DNA of 64,000 nucleotides from Kofleriaceae bacterium (GCA_018057825.1 JAGPCY010000022.1:85569-149568); one strand, 5' to 3'; counted from the first letter of the stretch, positions 49,694 to 59,167 are shown. The notes: generated by a model from the letters alone, not told the origin. Program-made: numbers and translations.

Positions 49694-50809
49694 ATGGGTG
49701 ACGCCTACACGCCGGGCCTCACGGTCACGCGGCGCACGGTCGTGCGCAAGGCGCGTCGGCTGCCCATGCCGGGGGTGGTGCTGTGTCAGGTCGGGCAGCG
49801 GGTCGCCGCCGGCGACGTGGTCGCGCGCACCGAGCTGCCGGGCAAGGTCCACCTGCTGAACCTGGCCAACGCGCTGGGCTGCGCGGTCGACGAGGTCGAC
49901 GCCAAGCTTGCGGTCCGCCCGGGCGGGGCGGTCCGCCGCGGCGGTCGCCTGGCCTCGACCACGAGCTTCTTCGGCTGGTTCCGCACCGACGTCGCGTCGC
50001 CGATCGACGGCACCCTCGAGTCGGTGTCGACGGTGACCGGCCAGGCGATCCTGCGCGAGCCGCCGGTGCCGGTCGAGGTCAAGGCCTATCTCGACGGGAC
50101 GGTGGTCGAGCTCCTGCCCGACGAGGGCGCGGTGGTCGAGACCGACGCGGCGCTGGTCCAGGGCATCTTCGGGCTGGCCGGCGAGGTCCACGCGCCCCTG
50201 GTCGCGGTCGCGACCTCGTGCAAGCAGCCGCTGGAGGCTGGCGATCTGACGGCGGCCCACGCCGGCAAGATCGTGATCGGCGGCGCCCGCTGCACGCTGG
50301 CGGCGATGCGCCGGGCCATGGACCTCGGGGTCACGGCGGTGATCGCCGGCGGCTTCGCGTACCAGGACGTCCGCGAGCTGCTCGGCTACGACGTCGGGGT
50401 CGCGGTCACCGGCACCGAGGCTTTGCCGACCACGCTGGTGGTGACCGAGGGCTTCGGCGACATCGCGATGGCGCGCGCGACCTTCGCGCTCCTGACCAGC
50501 TTCCCCGATCGCATCGCCTCGGTGTGCGGCGCGACCCAGATCCGCGCCGGCGTGATCCGCCCCGAGATCATCATCCCTCACGGCGCCGATCAGGTCGACG
50601 AGGTCGCGCCGCCCCCCGGCATGGCGGTCGGGGCGCCGGTGCGTTGCATCCGCGCGCCGCACTTCGGCAAGCTCGGCACGATCGCCGGGCTGCCGGCGCC
50701 GCTCCACACGATGCCGTCGGAGACCAAGGTCCGGGTGGTCGAGGTCGCGCTGACCGATGGCGAGACCATCGTCGTGCCGCGCGCCAACGTCGAGGTGATC
50801 GAGCGATGA
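49694..50809 (+). CDS. Beta-rich protein with barrel-sandwich repeats, partner of GlmL-type ATPase
   Basis: A 371-residue protein without a signal peptide. Two barrel-sandwich (lipoyl-like) segments are visible (VVLCQVGQRVAAGDVVARTE; DVASPIDGTLESVSTVTGQA), neither with a lipoyl lysine motif. A central Rossmann-like part (KIVIGGARCTLAAMRRAMDL, VTAVIAGGFAYQDVRELLGY) precedes a C-terminal KOW-like hairpin (DGETIVVPRANVEVIE). I recall similar proteins beside GlmL/MutL genes in other phyla, but no function is established. It overlaps the DUF6754-type gene by 4 bp. Confidence 0.75.
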   Translation: MGDAYTPGLTVTRRTVVRKARRLPMPGVVLCQVGQRVAAGDVVARTELPGKVHLLNLANALGCAVDEVDAKLAVRPGGAVRRGGRLASTTSFFGWFRTDVASPIDGTLESVSTVTGQAILREPPVPVEVKAYLDGTVVELLPDEGAVVETDAALVQGIFGLAGEVHAPLVAVATSCKQPLEAGDLTAAHAGKIVIGGARCTLAAMRRAMDLGVTAVIAGGFAYQDVRELLGYDVGVAVTGTEALPTTLVVTEGFGDIAMARATFALLTSFPDRIASVCGATQIRAGVIRPEIIIPHGADQVDEVAPPPGMAVGAPVRCIRAPHFGKLGTIAGLPAPLHTMPSETKVRVVEVALTDGETIVVPRANVEVIER

Positions 50810-52194
50810 GCGCGCGCCTGGTGGTCGCCGTGGTCGTGGCGTTGCTCGTGGCGTTGGTCGGCGCCGCCGCGGCCCAGCCCGGCGCCGGCTCGGCGGTGGT
50901 CGTGCCGATCGACGGGCTGTCGCCCCTGGGCCCGCCGCCTGGGCAACCGGCGCAACCCGCGCCCGCGCAACCCGCGCCGCCCGCGCCCGCGCCCGCCGCG
51001 GCTCCGCCCCTCGCCGGCGTCACCGACGTGCAGGTGGTCGCCCCGGCCAACGACGACGGCCGTCATCTGGAGGTGTCGTTCACCCGGGCCGCCGACGTCG
51101 CGGCCGAGGTCGCGACCGTGATCGTGCGCCGGCGCCACGGCACGCCGGGGGCTCCGCCGCGCTACCCGGCGCTCGTCGCCGACGGCGCCTGGGCGCCGAG
51201 CTTCGCCGGGCCGACCCCACCCCCGCTGGCCGCGCTGGCCGCGGGCGCGACCATCGGGCCGTGGACCGTGGCCGCGGTCCTCCTCGGCGGCGAGACCAGC
51301 TTCACCGACCAGGTCGCGCCCGGTCACGACTACGAGTACGTCGTGGCCGAGGTCCTCCTCGATCACGGCGTGCCGGTCGCGGCGTCGGCGGCCGAGGCGA
51401 TCGGCCCGCGGCGCCCCGAGGCCGCGCTCGTCCACACCGGCCGCCTGGGCTACCTCGCGATCGTGGCTCTGATCGCCGGCCTGATCGCGTGGTACGTGCG
51501 GAGGGCGCGGACCGCCAAGGAGCTGTACGTCCGCAGCCTGCCCGGGGTCGAGGCCATCGAGGACGCGGTCGGCCGCTCGACCGAGATGGGGCGACCGGTC
51601 TTGTACGTCACCGGTCTCGAGGACATCCAGAACATCCAGACCATCGCGTCGCTCCTGGTGCTCGGCCACGTCGCCGAGAAGACCGCGACCTACGACACCG
51701 ACCTGACGGTCGCCAACTACTACCCGCTGACCATGGTCGTGGCCGAGGAGGTGGTCCGTCAGGGCTACGCCAACGCCGGCCGGCCCGACGCCCACCGCCC
51801 CGAGCGCTGCCTGTTCATCACCGCCGAGCAGTTCGCCTTCGCCGCCGGGGTCAGCGGCATCATCTTGCGCGACCGCCCGGCCACCAACATCTACCTGGGC
51901 TGCTTCTACGGCGAGTCCTTGCTCCTGGCCGAGACCGGGTTCGTCACCGGCGCGGTCCAGATCGCCGGCACCGCCGAGCTGACCCAGCTCCCGTTCTTCA
52001 TCACCGCCTGTGACTACACGCTGATCGGCGAGGAGCTGTACGCCGCGTCGGCGTACCTGACCAAGGAGCCGACCTTGCTGGCCAACCTGAAGGCCGCCGA
52101 CGCCTTCAAGATCGTGGCGATGGTGTTCATCGTCGTCAGCGTGATCGCGGCGACCGGCGGCTGGTTCGACCTGGGTGGCAAGGTGTTCCCGTGA
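50806..52194 (+). CDS. DUF6754-type membrane protein
   Basis: A 462-residue protein. The ATG at 50806 overlaps the previous stop and starts a signal (MSARLVVAVVVALLVALVGAAAAQ). A Pro/Ala tether and a fibronectin-like beta domain precede a membrane helix (LGYLAIVALIAGLIAWYV). The large domain after it has the DUF6754-like sequence ELYVRSLPGVEAIEDAVGRS, TEMGRPVLYVTG, IQNIQTIASLLVLGHVAEKT and ACDYTLIGEELYAASAYLT. A final helix (IVAMVFIVVSVIAATGGW) ends it. I recognise the family by pattern only; its role is unknown. Confidence 0.8.
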   Translation: MSARLVVAVVVALLVALVGAAAAQPGAGSAVVVPIDGLSPLGPPPGQPAQPAPAQPAPPAPAPAAAPPLAGVTDVQVVAPANDDGRHLEVSFTRAADVAAEVATVIVRRRHGTPGAPPRYPALVADGAWAPSFAGPTPPPLAALAAGATIGPWTVAAVLLGGETSFTDQVAPGHDYEYVVAEVLLDHGVPVAASAAEAIGPRRPEAALVHTGRLGYLAIVALIAGLIAWYVRRARTAKELYVRSLPGVEAIEDAVGRSTEMGRPVLYVTGLEDIQNIQTIASLLVLGHVAEKTATYDTDLTVANYYPLTMVVAEEVVRQGYANAGRPDAHRPERCLFITAEQFAFAAGVSGIILRDRPATNIYLGCFYGESLLLAETGFVTGAVQIAGTAELTQLPFFITACDYTLIGEELYAASAYLTKEPTLLANLKAADAFKIVAMVFIVVSVIAATGGWFDLGGKVFP

Positions 52195-53090
52195 AGAAGA
52201 CCGTGCCCCTGGTCCTCGGCATGGTCTTCGGCGCCTACGCCCTGGCCGAGTTCTACCTCCCGCACCACGCGGTCGCCGGGCTATCCGACGAGCTGCGGTC
52301 GTGGGCCGCGATCCTGTCGGCGGCCGCGTTCATCCTCGGCGGGCTCAACATCCTGCAGGTCACCTGGCCCAAGATCCGCCGCCGCGAGGACGACTGGGGC
52401 TACAAGGTCGTGCTCCTGGGCGGGGCCGCGGTCATGCTCGCGGTCGGCCTGCCGTGGCACAAGCTGGGCGATCCGCCGCGCGCCCCGACCGTGGCCCGGA
52501 CCGCGGGTGGCGCCGGCCCCGGCGCGACCGTGATCGTGACGGTCCCCGACGACGTGACCTACACGGTCGGGACGGTGGTCGGGCCCGGCACCGGGGCGCC
52601 GATCGCGATCGCGGTCGAGCCCGGGCCGGTGGCGATCAAGCTCAGCAAGCGCCTGGCCGGCTATCGGCCGTTGACCACGACCGTCGACGTCGCCGCCGGC
52701 GACACCGTCACCGTCGGCGGCGAGCCGCCGATCTTGTGGGGGCGCGACGGTCGGGTCTTCACCTGGATCTACGATCACGTGTTCGGCCCGGCCAACGCGA
52801 CGATGTTCTCGCTCCTGGCGTTCTTCGTCGCGTCGGCGGCGTTCCGGGCCTTCCGGGCCCGGTCGATCGAGGCGGCGCTCTTGCTCACCGCCGCGATCAT
52901 CATGCTGATCGGCCGGGCGCCGTTCGGCGGCGCGATCTCGTCGGTGTTCCCCGACCTGGCGCAGTGGCTCCTCGACGTGCCGCAAAACGGCGGTCGGCGC
53001 GCGATCATGATGGGGGCGGCGATCGGCGCGATCGCCACCGGCCTGCGGGTGATCGTCGGCATCGAACGCTCACACCTGGGGAGCGAGTGA
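52191..53090 (+). CDS. Multi-helix membrane protein of the DUF6754 module
   Basis: A 299-residue protein starting at GTG 52191 in a GTGA overlap. About six hydrophobic helices flank a beta domain resembling PEGA or carboxypeptidase-regulatory folds (GPGATVIVTVPDDVTYTVGT, GPVAIKLSKRLAGYRPL). Order is three helices, periplasmic beta domain, then three helices near the end (TMFSLLAFFVASAAFRAF). No family function is known. Confidence 0.75.
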   Translation: MKKTVPLVLGMVFGAYALAEFYLPHHAVAGLSDELRSWAAILSAAAFILGGLNILQVTWPKIRRREDDWGYKVVLLGGAAVMLAVGLPWHKLGDPPRAPTVARTAGGAGPGATVIVTVPDDVTYTVGTVVGPGTGAPIAIAVEPGPVAIKLSKRLAGYRPLTTTVDVAAGDTVTVGGEPPILWGRDGRVFTWIYDHVFGPANATMFSLLAFFVASAAFRAFRARSIEAALLLTAAIIMLIGRAPFGGAISSVFPDLAQWLLDVPQNGGRRAIMMGAAIGAIATGLRVIVGIERSHLGSE

Positions 53091-53986
53091 TGGCGGCCGA
53101 GCACTGGAGCGAGCGCCTGCAGCGCTTCGACCGCCGCTGGATCTTCCTCATCATGGGGCTGGCGGTCGTGGTGCCGTTGTTCGTGCCGCTCAACCTGCCG
53201 ACCCGGCCCGACCCGATGACCAAGGCGGCATACAACACCGTCGAGGCCCTGCCCGAGGGCGCCCGGGTGTTCGTGTCGATCGACCTCGACCCGTCGGCGA
53301 CCCCTGAGCTCGAGCCGTTCTACCGGGCGGTGATCCTGCACCTCAAGCGCAAGCGGGCGCGGTTGGTGTTCGCGACCGCCTGGTACGCCGCGCCGCCCCT
53401 GATCAACCGCTACCTGCGCGAGACCGTCGATCGCGCGATCGCGCCGCCGGGCACCGAGGGCTACGACGGCGCGCCGGACCGCGCCTACCAGCGCAACGTC
53501 GACTATGTCTACCTCGGGTTCCGCGACGGCCGCAGCGCGATCATCCAGGCCTTCGGCTCCGACCTGCGCGGCGCCTTCGACGGCCGGGCCGACGACGGCA
53601 CCCCGCTCGATCGGATCCCGATGATGCAGGGCCTGAACAAGCTGGCCGACTTCGATCTGGTCGTGCTGGTGTCGGCCGGCTCACCGGGCGCCAAGGAGTA
53701 CGTGCAGTACGTCGGCACCCGCAACCGGCTGCCGATGGTCGCGGCCTGCACCGCGGTGTCGACCGCCGATCTCGCGCCCTACGTCCAGACCGGCCAGCTC
53801 CTGGGGCTGGTCGGCGGCATGGCGGGCGCCGCCGGCTACGAGCGGCTGGTCGGCAAGCCCGGGGCCGGCACCGCCGGCGCCGACGTCCTCAACATCGGCA
53901 CGATGGTCGTGATCCTGGCCATCGTCTTCGGCAACGTCGTGTACTTCGCCGGCCGGGCCCACCGCCGGCGCGGAGGTCGGTCATGA
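53090..53986 (+). CDS. Membrane protein with a periplasmic alpha/beta domain, DUF6754 module
   Basis: A 298-residue protein starting at ATG 53090, sharing one base with the upstream stop (TGATG). An N-terminal helix (WIFLIMGLAVVVPLFVPL) and a C-terminal helix (DVLNIGTMVVILAIVFGNVV) bracket a domain with GARVFVSIDLDPSATPELEP, a Rossmann-like turn (LVVLVSAGSPGAKEYVQYVG) and QTGQLLGLVGGMAGAAGYER. The last motif echoes the binding-type sequence of its DUF6754 neighbour. Function is unknown. Confidence 0.75.
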   Translation: MAAEHWSERLQRFDRRWIFLIMGLAVVVPLFVPLNLPTRPDPMTKAAYNTVEALPEGARVFVSIDLDPSATPELEPFYRAVILHLKRKRARLVFATAWYAAPPLINRYLRETVDRAIAPPGTEGYDGAPDRAYQRNVDYVYLGFRDGRSAIIQAFGSDLRGAFDGRADDGTPLDRIPMMQGLNKLADFDLVVLVSAGSPGAKEYVQYVGTRNRLPMVAACTAVSTADLAPYVQTGQLLGLVGGMAGAAGYERLVGKPGAGTAGADVLNIGTMVVILAIVFGNVVYFAGRAHRRRGGRS

Positions 53987-54993
53987 CCGCGCTGCCGTGG
54001 ATCGACGTGGTCGGCTACTGGCTGGGGATCTTCCTCACGTTCTCGGTGCTGTCGTTCCTGTACAAGGACAACCCGTTCTACAAGCTGGTCGAGCACCTCT
54101 TCATCGGCGTGTCGGTCGGCTACCTGATCGTCTTGCAGTACGGCGACAACATCGAGCCTAAGGTGATCGACGCGATCTTCGGCGGCGACCTCGACGGCGT
54201 CTGGCTCGGGCTGCGGATCGTCGCCTTGCTCCTGGTCCTCATGATGTTCGCGAAGGTGGTGTCGCGGCGCTGGGCCTGGCTCGGGCGCTACCCGCTGGCC
54301 TTCGTGGTCGCCTTCTATGCCGGGCTTCAGGTCAACGCGATGGCGCAGGCCGAGCTGGGCGCGCAGATCAAGTTCGCCGCCGGCTCGATCGACGCGCCCA
54401 AGGTCGACCTCAACGCCGCGCCGGCCGAGGCCCTGACCGCGCTCCCGGGCAGCTCGCCGGCGGTGGCCGCCAAGCTGGTCGCCGAGCGGGCCCGCCAGCC
54501 GTTCACCAGCGTCGACGACGCCGCCACCCGACCCAGCCTGACCGATCTCGAGCGCGCCGACCTGGCGGCCGCCCGCGGTCACCTGATCGGCCTCGACGCC
54601 CGGGCCGCGGTCGGGCCCGGCGAGCGCGACGCCTTCGGGCTGGTGTCGAACCTGCTGCTCCTGCTGGCGACCCTGGCGTCCCTGGTCTACTTCTACTTCT
54701 CGGTCGCCCACCGGGGCCCGATCGGCGCGGTGTCGCGGTTCGGGGTGTGGATCTTGATGATCGGCTTCGGCGCCGCCTTCGGCCTGACCGTCCTGGGCCG
54801 GATCTCCTTGGCGATCGGCCGGGCCTACGATGTCCTCGGTCGCACCGTCGCCCCCGAGGACGCCGCCCGGATCCACGCGCCGTGGGCGTCCCTGGCGTCG
54901 ATCGCCCTGATCGCCGGCGGCCTGACGATCTGGGAGCTGCGCCAGCGCCGCGTGCAACCGGTCCCGCCGCCTGGCGGCGACGGCCAGAGCTGA
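53983..54993 (+). CDS. Multi-helix membrane protein with helix-hairpin-helix insert, DUF6754 module
   Basis: A 336-residue protein whose ATG overlaps the previous stop. There are about six membrane helices in two groups (DVVGYWLGIFLTFSVLSFLY; LVSNLLLLLATLASLVYFYF; GVWILMIGFGAAFGLTVL). Between them is a soluble insert with a helix-hairpin-helix motif (VDLNAAPAEALTALPGSSPA) like those of ComEA, though not obviously for DNA. Its last ten codons were copied into the direct repeat that duplicated the next gene. Confidence 0.75.
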   Translation: MTALPWIDVVGYWLGIFLTFSVLSFLYKDNPFYKLVEHLFIGVSVGYLIVLQYGDNIEPKVIDAIFGGDLDGVWLGLRIVALLLVLMMFAKVVSRRWAWLGRYPLAFVVAFYAGLQVNAMAQAELGAQIKFAAGSIDAPKVDLNAAPAEALTALPGSSPAVAAKLVAERARQPFTSVDDAATRPSLTDLERADLAAARGHLIGLDARAAVGPGERDAFGLVSNLLLLLATLASLVYFYFSVAHRGPIGAVSRFGVWILMIGFGAAFGLTVLGRISLAIGRAYDVLGRTVAPEDAARIHAPWASLASIALIAGGLTIWELRQRRVQPVPPPGGDGQS

Positions 54994-56425
54994 TAGGTTC
55001 GGGCGGTGCGATACGAGCTGCAACTGGGTTGGCGCTACCTGTACGCCGGCCACCGCGAGTCCGGCCTCCTGGTCGGCCTGGCCCTGTCGCTGGCCACGAC
55101 CGTCCTCGGGCTGGTGCTCATGTGGCAGCTCGGCGGCGGTAACCCCATCGGCGTGATCTGCTTCCTCCTCGGCCTGGGCTCGGCGTCGGTGTTCACGCTG
55201 CTGTCGCTCTTGTCGGTGGCCAGCGCCGTGGCGGCGCTCGGGGTGGTGCTGGGGGTCGCGGCCTTGACCGTGGTGCTGTCGGTCACCTCGGGGTTCCAGG
55301 ATCAGTTCAAAAGCAAGGTCCTGGGCGTCAACGCCCACGTGATCGTGATGAAGAACTCCCAGGACTTCGCCGAGTATCGCGACGTCATGGCCACCGCCCG
55401 GTCCATCGACCCCGACGTGATCGCGGTCCAGCCCTTCGACTTCTCGGAGATGCTAGCGACCACCGGCCGCGGCCGGATCTCCGGGGTGGCGATCAAGGGC
55501 GTCGACCCGGCCCTGGTCACCCAGGTCCTCGACCTCAAGCAGCACATGGTCGAGGGCGACCTGGAGCTCACCAGCCTGGCCGCGATCCCCGACGTCGATC
55601 ATCCGCCCAACATCATCATCGGCAAGGAGCTGGCCCGCAAGCTCCGGCTCAAGGTCGGCGACGACATCACGATCGTCGCGCCGCTGTCGAACATCGACTT
55701 CGAGACCTGGCGCTCGAAGGCGGCGGCGCCGCGGACCCGGCGCTTCCGGATCTCGGGGATCTTCTACAGCGGGTTCGACGAGTACGACCGCCGGCTCATG
55801 TACACGAGCCTGGCCCAGACCCAGGCCCTGAAGGACAACGGCGACCGCGCCATGGGCGTCGAGCTCAAGGTCCGAAACGTCGATCGGGCGGCCGAGATCG
55901 CCACCAAGCTTGGCCACGAGCTCGGTGAGCCGCCGTTCCAGGTCCAGGATTGGTACGAGCTCAACCACAACCTGTTCAAGGCGCTGAAGACCCAGAAGTG
56001 GGTGCTGGGCTTCGTCCTGGTCATCATCATCGTGGTCGCGCTGGTCAACCTGGTGTCGTCGATGGTGATGCTGGTGACCGACAAGACCAGGGAGATCGCG
56101 ATCCTGAAGGCGATGGGCGGGACCTCGTCGTCGACCGGCCTGGCGTTCGTGGTGTGCGGGACCGCGATCGGCGCGATCGGCACCGCGATCGGCATCGCCC
56201 TGGGCGTCGTGGTGTGCGTGGTCGTGCGCGGCTACGGCTACCGGCTCGATCCCAAGGTCTACCTGATCGATCGCTTGCCGATCAGTGTCCGGGTCTCGGA
56301 CATCGTGGCGATCGCGGCCGTGACGATGTTGTTCTCGATCCTCGCCACCCTGATCCCGAGCCTGTCCGCGTCACGCCTGCGGCCGGTGGTCGGCCTGCGC
56401 CACGAGTAGCGGCGGTCAGCGCGCC
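54964..56425 (+). repeat. Tandem direct duplication, copy 1 (about 1.46 kb)
   Basis: From CCGCCGCCTGGCGGCGACGG at 54964 the sequence matches copy 2 at an offset of 1460-1461 bp (one indel in the spacer before the start codon). Copy 1 carries the last ten codons of the upstream gene and all of the first permease gene. Confidence 0.95.
55006..56409 (+). CDS. LolC/LolE-like ABC transporter permease, copy 1
   Basis: A 467-residue FtsX/MacB-type permease starting at GTG 55006. The N-terminal membrane segments (LLVGLALSLATTVLGLVLMW; FTLLSLLSVASAVAALGVVL) lead to the LolCE hallmark AALTVVLSVTSGFQDQFKSK, a periplasmic domain of about 220 residues, and three C-terminal helices (GFVLVIIIVVALVNLVSSMV onwards). 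It also has the TKEIA-type coupling segment (TDKTREIAILKAMGG). Such permeases extract outer-membrane lipoproteins with the ATPase LolD, which is not seen in the window. It is almost identical to the next gene. Confidence 0.88.
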   Translation: MRYELQLGWRYLYAGHRESGLLVGLALSLATTVLGLVLMWQLGGGNPIGVICFLLGLGSASVFTLLSLLSVASAVAALGVVLGVAALTVVLSVTSGFQDQFKSKVLGVNAHVIVMKNSQDFAEYRDVMATARSIDPDVIAVQPFDFSEMLATTGRGRISGVAIKGVDPALVTQVLDLKQHMVEGDLELTSLAAIPDVDHPPNIIIGKELARKLRLKVGDDITIVAPLSNIDFETWRSKAAAPRTRRFRISGIFYSGFDEYDRRLMYTSLAQTQALKDNGDRAMGVELKVRNVDRAAEIATKLGHELGEPPFQVQDWYELNHNLFKALKTQKWVLGFVLVIIIVVALVNLVSSMVMLVTDKTREIAILKAMGGTSSSTGLAFVVCGTAIGAIGTAIGIALGVVVCVVVRGYGYRLDPKVYLIDRLPISVRVSDIVAIAAVTMLFSILATLIPSLSASRLRPVVGLRHE

Positions 56426-57886
56426 GCCGCCTGGCGGCGACGGCCAGAGCTGATAGGTTCCGGGCGGTGCGATACGAGCTGCAACTGGGCTGGCGTTACC
56501 TGTACGCCGGCCACCGCGAGTCCGGCCTCCTGGTCGGCCTGGCCCTGTCGCTGGCCACGACCGTCCTCGGGCTCGTGCTCATGTGGCAGCTCGGCGGCGG
56601 TAACCCCATCGGCGTGATCTGCTTCCTCCTCGGCCTGGGCTCGGCGTCGGTGTTCACGCTGCTGTCGCTCTTGTCGGTGGCCAGCGCCGTGGCGGCGCTC
56701 GGGGTGGTCCTAGGCGTCGCGGCCTTGACCGTGGTGCTGTCGGTCACCTCGGGGTTCCAGGATCAGTTCAAGAGCAAGGTCCTGGGCGTCAACGCCCACG
56801 TGATCGTGATGAAGAACTCCCAGGACTTCGCCGAGTATCGCGACGTCATGGCGACCGCCCGGGCCATCGATCCCGACGTGATCGCCGTCCAGCCCTTCGA
56901 CTTCTCGGGAGTGCTGGCGACCGCCGGCCGCGGCCGGATCTCCGGGGTGATGATCAAGGGCGTCGACCCGGCCCTGGTCACCCAGGTCCTCGACCTCAAG
57001 CAGCACATGGTCGAGGGCGATCTGGAGCTGACCAGCCTGGCCGCGGTCCCCGACGTCGACCATCCGCCCAACATCATCATCGGCAAGGAGCTGGCCCACA
57101 AGCTGCGGCTCAAGGTCGGCGACGACATCACGATCGTCGCGCCGCTGTCGAACATCGACTTCGAGACCTGGCGCTCGAAGGCGGCGGCGCCGCGGACCCG
57201 GCGGTTCCGGGTCTCGGGCATCTTCTACAGCGGGTTCGACGAGTACGACCGCCGGCTTATGTACACCAGCCTGGCCCAGACCCAGGCACTGAAGGACAAC
57301 GGCGACCGCGCGACGGGCGTCGAGCTCAAGGTCAGAAACGTCGATCGGGCGGCTGAGATCGCCACCAAGCTCGGCCACGAGCTCGGTGAGCCGCCGTTCC
57401 AGGTCCAGGACTGGTACGAGCTCAACCACAACCTGTTCAAGGCGCTGAAGACCCAGAAGTGGGTGCTGGGCTTCGTCCTGGTCATCATCATCGTGGTCGC
57501 GCTGGTCAACCTGGTGTCGTCGATGGTGATGCTGGTGACCGACAAGACCAGGGAGATCGCGATCCTGAAGGCGATGGGCGGGACCTCGTCGTCGACCGGC
57601 CTGGCGTTCGTGGTGTGCGGGACCGCGATCGGCGCGATCGGCACCGCGATCGGCATCGCCCTGGGCGTCGTGGTGTGCGTGGTCGTGCGCGGCTACGGCT
57701 ACCGGCTCGATCCCAAGGTCTACCTGATCGATCGCTTGCCGATCAGTGTCCGGGTCTCGGACATCGTGGCGATCGCGGCCGTGACGATGTTGTTCTCGAT
57801 CCTCGCCACCCTGATCCCGAGCCTGTCCGCGTCACGCCTGCGGCCGGTGGTCGGCCTGCGCCACGAATAGCGGCGGTCAGCGCGCC
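56424..57886 (+). repeat. Tandem direct duplication, copy 2
   Basis: Begins with the copied tail of the gene ending at 54993 and ends at 57886, where sequence leaves the repeat (CGCGCC then AGGG versus GCCG in copy 1). Copy 1 and copy 2 overlap by about 2 bp at 56424-56425, which is microhomology at the junction. Confidence 0.95.
56467..57870 (+). CDS. LolC/LolE-like ABC transporter permease, copy 2
   Basis: A 467-residue protein with the same start, helices and motifs as copy 1. I count nine amino-acid differences, all between about residues 135 and 290, in the periplasmic domain (for example ARSIDP/ARAIDP, FSEML/FSGVL, ELARKL/ELAHKL, RAMGV/RATGV). The first 130 and last 170 residues are identical. 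LolC and LolE form a heterodimer with different periplasmic jobs, so the two copies may be diverging into that arrangement, or the set may use a homodimer and a spare. Confidence 0.88.
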   Translation: MRYELQLGWRYLYAGHRESGLLVGLALSLATTVLGLVLMWQLGGGNPIGVICFLLGLGSASVFTLLSLLSVASAVAALGVVLGVAALTVVLSVTSGFQDQFKSKVLGVNAHVIVMKNSQDFAEYRDVMATARAIDPDVIAVQPFDFSGVLATAGRGRISGVMIKGVDPALVTQVLDLKQHMVEGDLELTSLAAVPDVDHPPNIIIGKELAHKLRLKVGDDITIVAPLSNIDFETWRSKAAAPRTRRFRVSGIFYSGFDEYDRRLMYTSLAQTQALKDNGDRATGVELKVRNVDRAAEIATKLGHELGEPPFQVQDWYELNHNLFKALKTQKWVLGFVLVIIIVVALVNLVSSMVMLVTDKTREIAILKAMGGTSSSTGLAFVVCGTAIGAIGTAIGIALGVVVCVVVRGYGYRLDPKVYLIDRLPISVRVSDIVAIAAVTMLFSILATLIPSLSASRLRPVVGLRHE

Positions 57887-58506
57887 AGGGGGGCGTCGCC
57901 CAGGACGTCGAGGCGGAGGTCGCGGAGCTGGTAGCCGCCGGCCACCAGCACCGCCGGGCCGTCGACCGCGGTGGAGAGCTGGGCGGTGAGCGCGCCGTCG
58001 TCGTCCAGGCCGACCGCGACCGTGAACGGCGCCCGCGGCAGGCGCCGCAGCCCGAGCGGCACCACCTCGCCGCCCAGGACGGCCGCCCAGTCGAGCACCA
58101 GGTCGGCCCGGCCGGCGCCGGCCAGGACCGCGGCGTCGGGGTCGGGCAGGGCGATCGCGAGCTGGGTCCCGAGCCGCACGGTCAGGTCGGTGAAGGTCAC
58201 CGGCGTCGGGCCGACCAGGCCGGCCGGCACGGTGACGTCGGCCAGCGGCAAGGTCAGCTTCTCGACCAGCAGGTAGCCGTCGGCGGTGGTCCGCACGACC
58301 AGCTCGCCGTCCACGATCTCGGGGGCCAGCGCGGTGGCGCCGGTGGTCGAGGTCGCCGTGACGTCGAGCTGGCTGCCAGGCACCACCGCCAGGGTGGCGC
58401 GGCCGGCCAGGCGCTCGGTCAAGGTCGCGGGGTCGCCGGTCGGCGCGAAGCCGCAGGCGGCGGTGGCGGCGAGGGCCGCGGGGACGGTGACGAGCGACAG
58501 CTTCAT
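57877..58506 (-). CDS. Secreted lipoprotein of unknown function
   Basis: A 209-residue lipoprotein. The ATG at 58506 starts MKLSLVTVPAALAATAACGF; an upstream in-frame start at 58542 would hide the signal. The mature part is beta-rich without cysteines (GELVVRTTADGYLLVEKLTL, VTFTDLTVRLGTQLAIALPD, VAVGLDDDGALTAQLSTAVD). No family is recognised. It converges on the second permease with a 6-bp gap and is divergent from the YcaO region. Confidence 0.75.
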   Translation of the reverse strand: MKLSLVTVPAALAATAACGFAPTGDPATLTERLAGRATLAVVPGSQLDVTATSTTGATALAPEIVDGELVVRTTADGYLLVEKLTLPLADVTVPAGLVGPTPVTFTDLTVRLGTQLAIALPDPDAAVLAGAGRADLVLDWAAVLGGEVVPLGLRRLPRAPFTVAVGLDDDGALTAQLSTAVDGPAVLVAGGYQLRDLRLDVLGDAPLAR

Positions 58507-58561
58507 GGGGTTCGAGGTAAGCCGCGATGACGCAACGCGCAAGGGGCGTCCTCGACGGAAT

Positions 58562-58590
58562 CTTGCAAGTTATTGACTTGCGGTCAATAA
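58562..58590. promoter_or_regulatory. AT-rich palindromic operator candidate, divergent region before YcaO
   Basis: TATTGAC (58571-58577) and GTCAATA (58583-58589) form a 7-bp inverted repeat around TTGCG. CTTGCAAG (58562-58569) next to it is a perfect 8-bp palindrome. The patch is the most AT-rich spot of the area and lies 56 bp from the lipoprotein start, so it probably carries a regulated promoter. Confidence 0.5.
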
Positions 58591-58619
58591 ATCTGATCGA
58601 GGAGGCATGAACTGCGGTC

Positions 58620-59102
<483 letters not shown>

Positions 59103-59167
59103 CGTGGTGTCAAAGCCGCCCGCGGAGCCGTGACAGGCGGGGGGGCGCGGCCCTACCGTGCGCGGGC

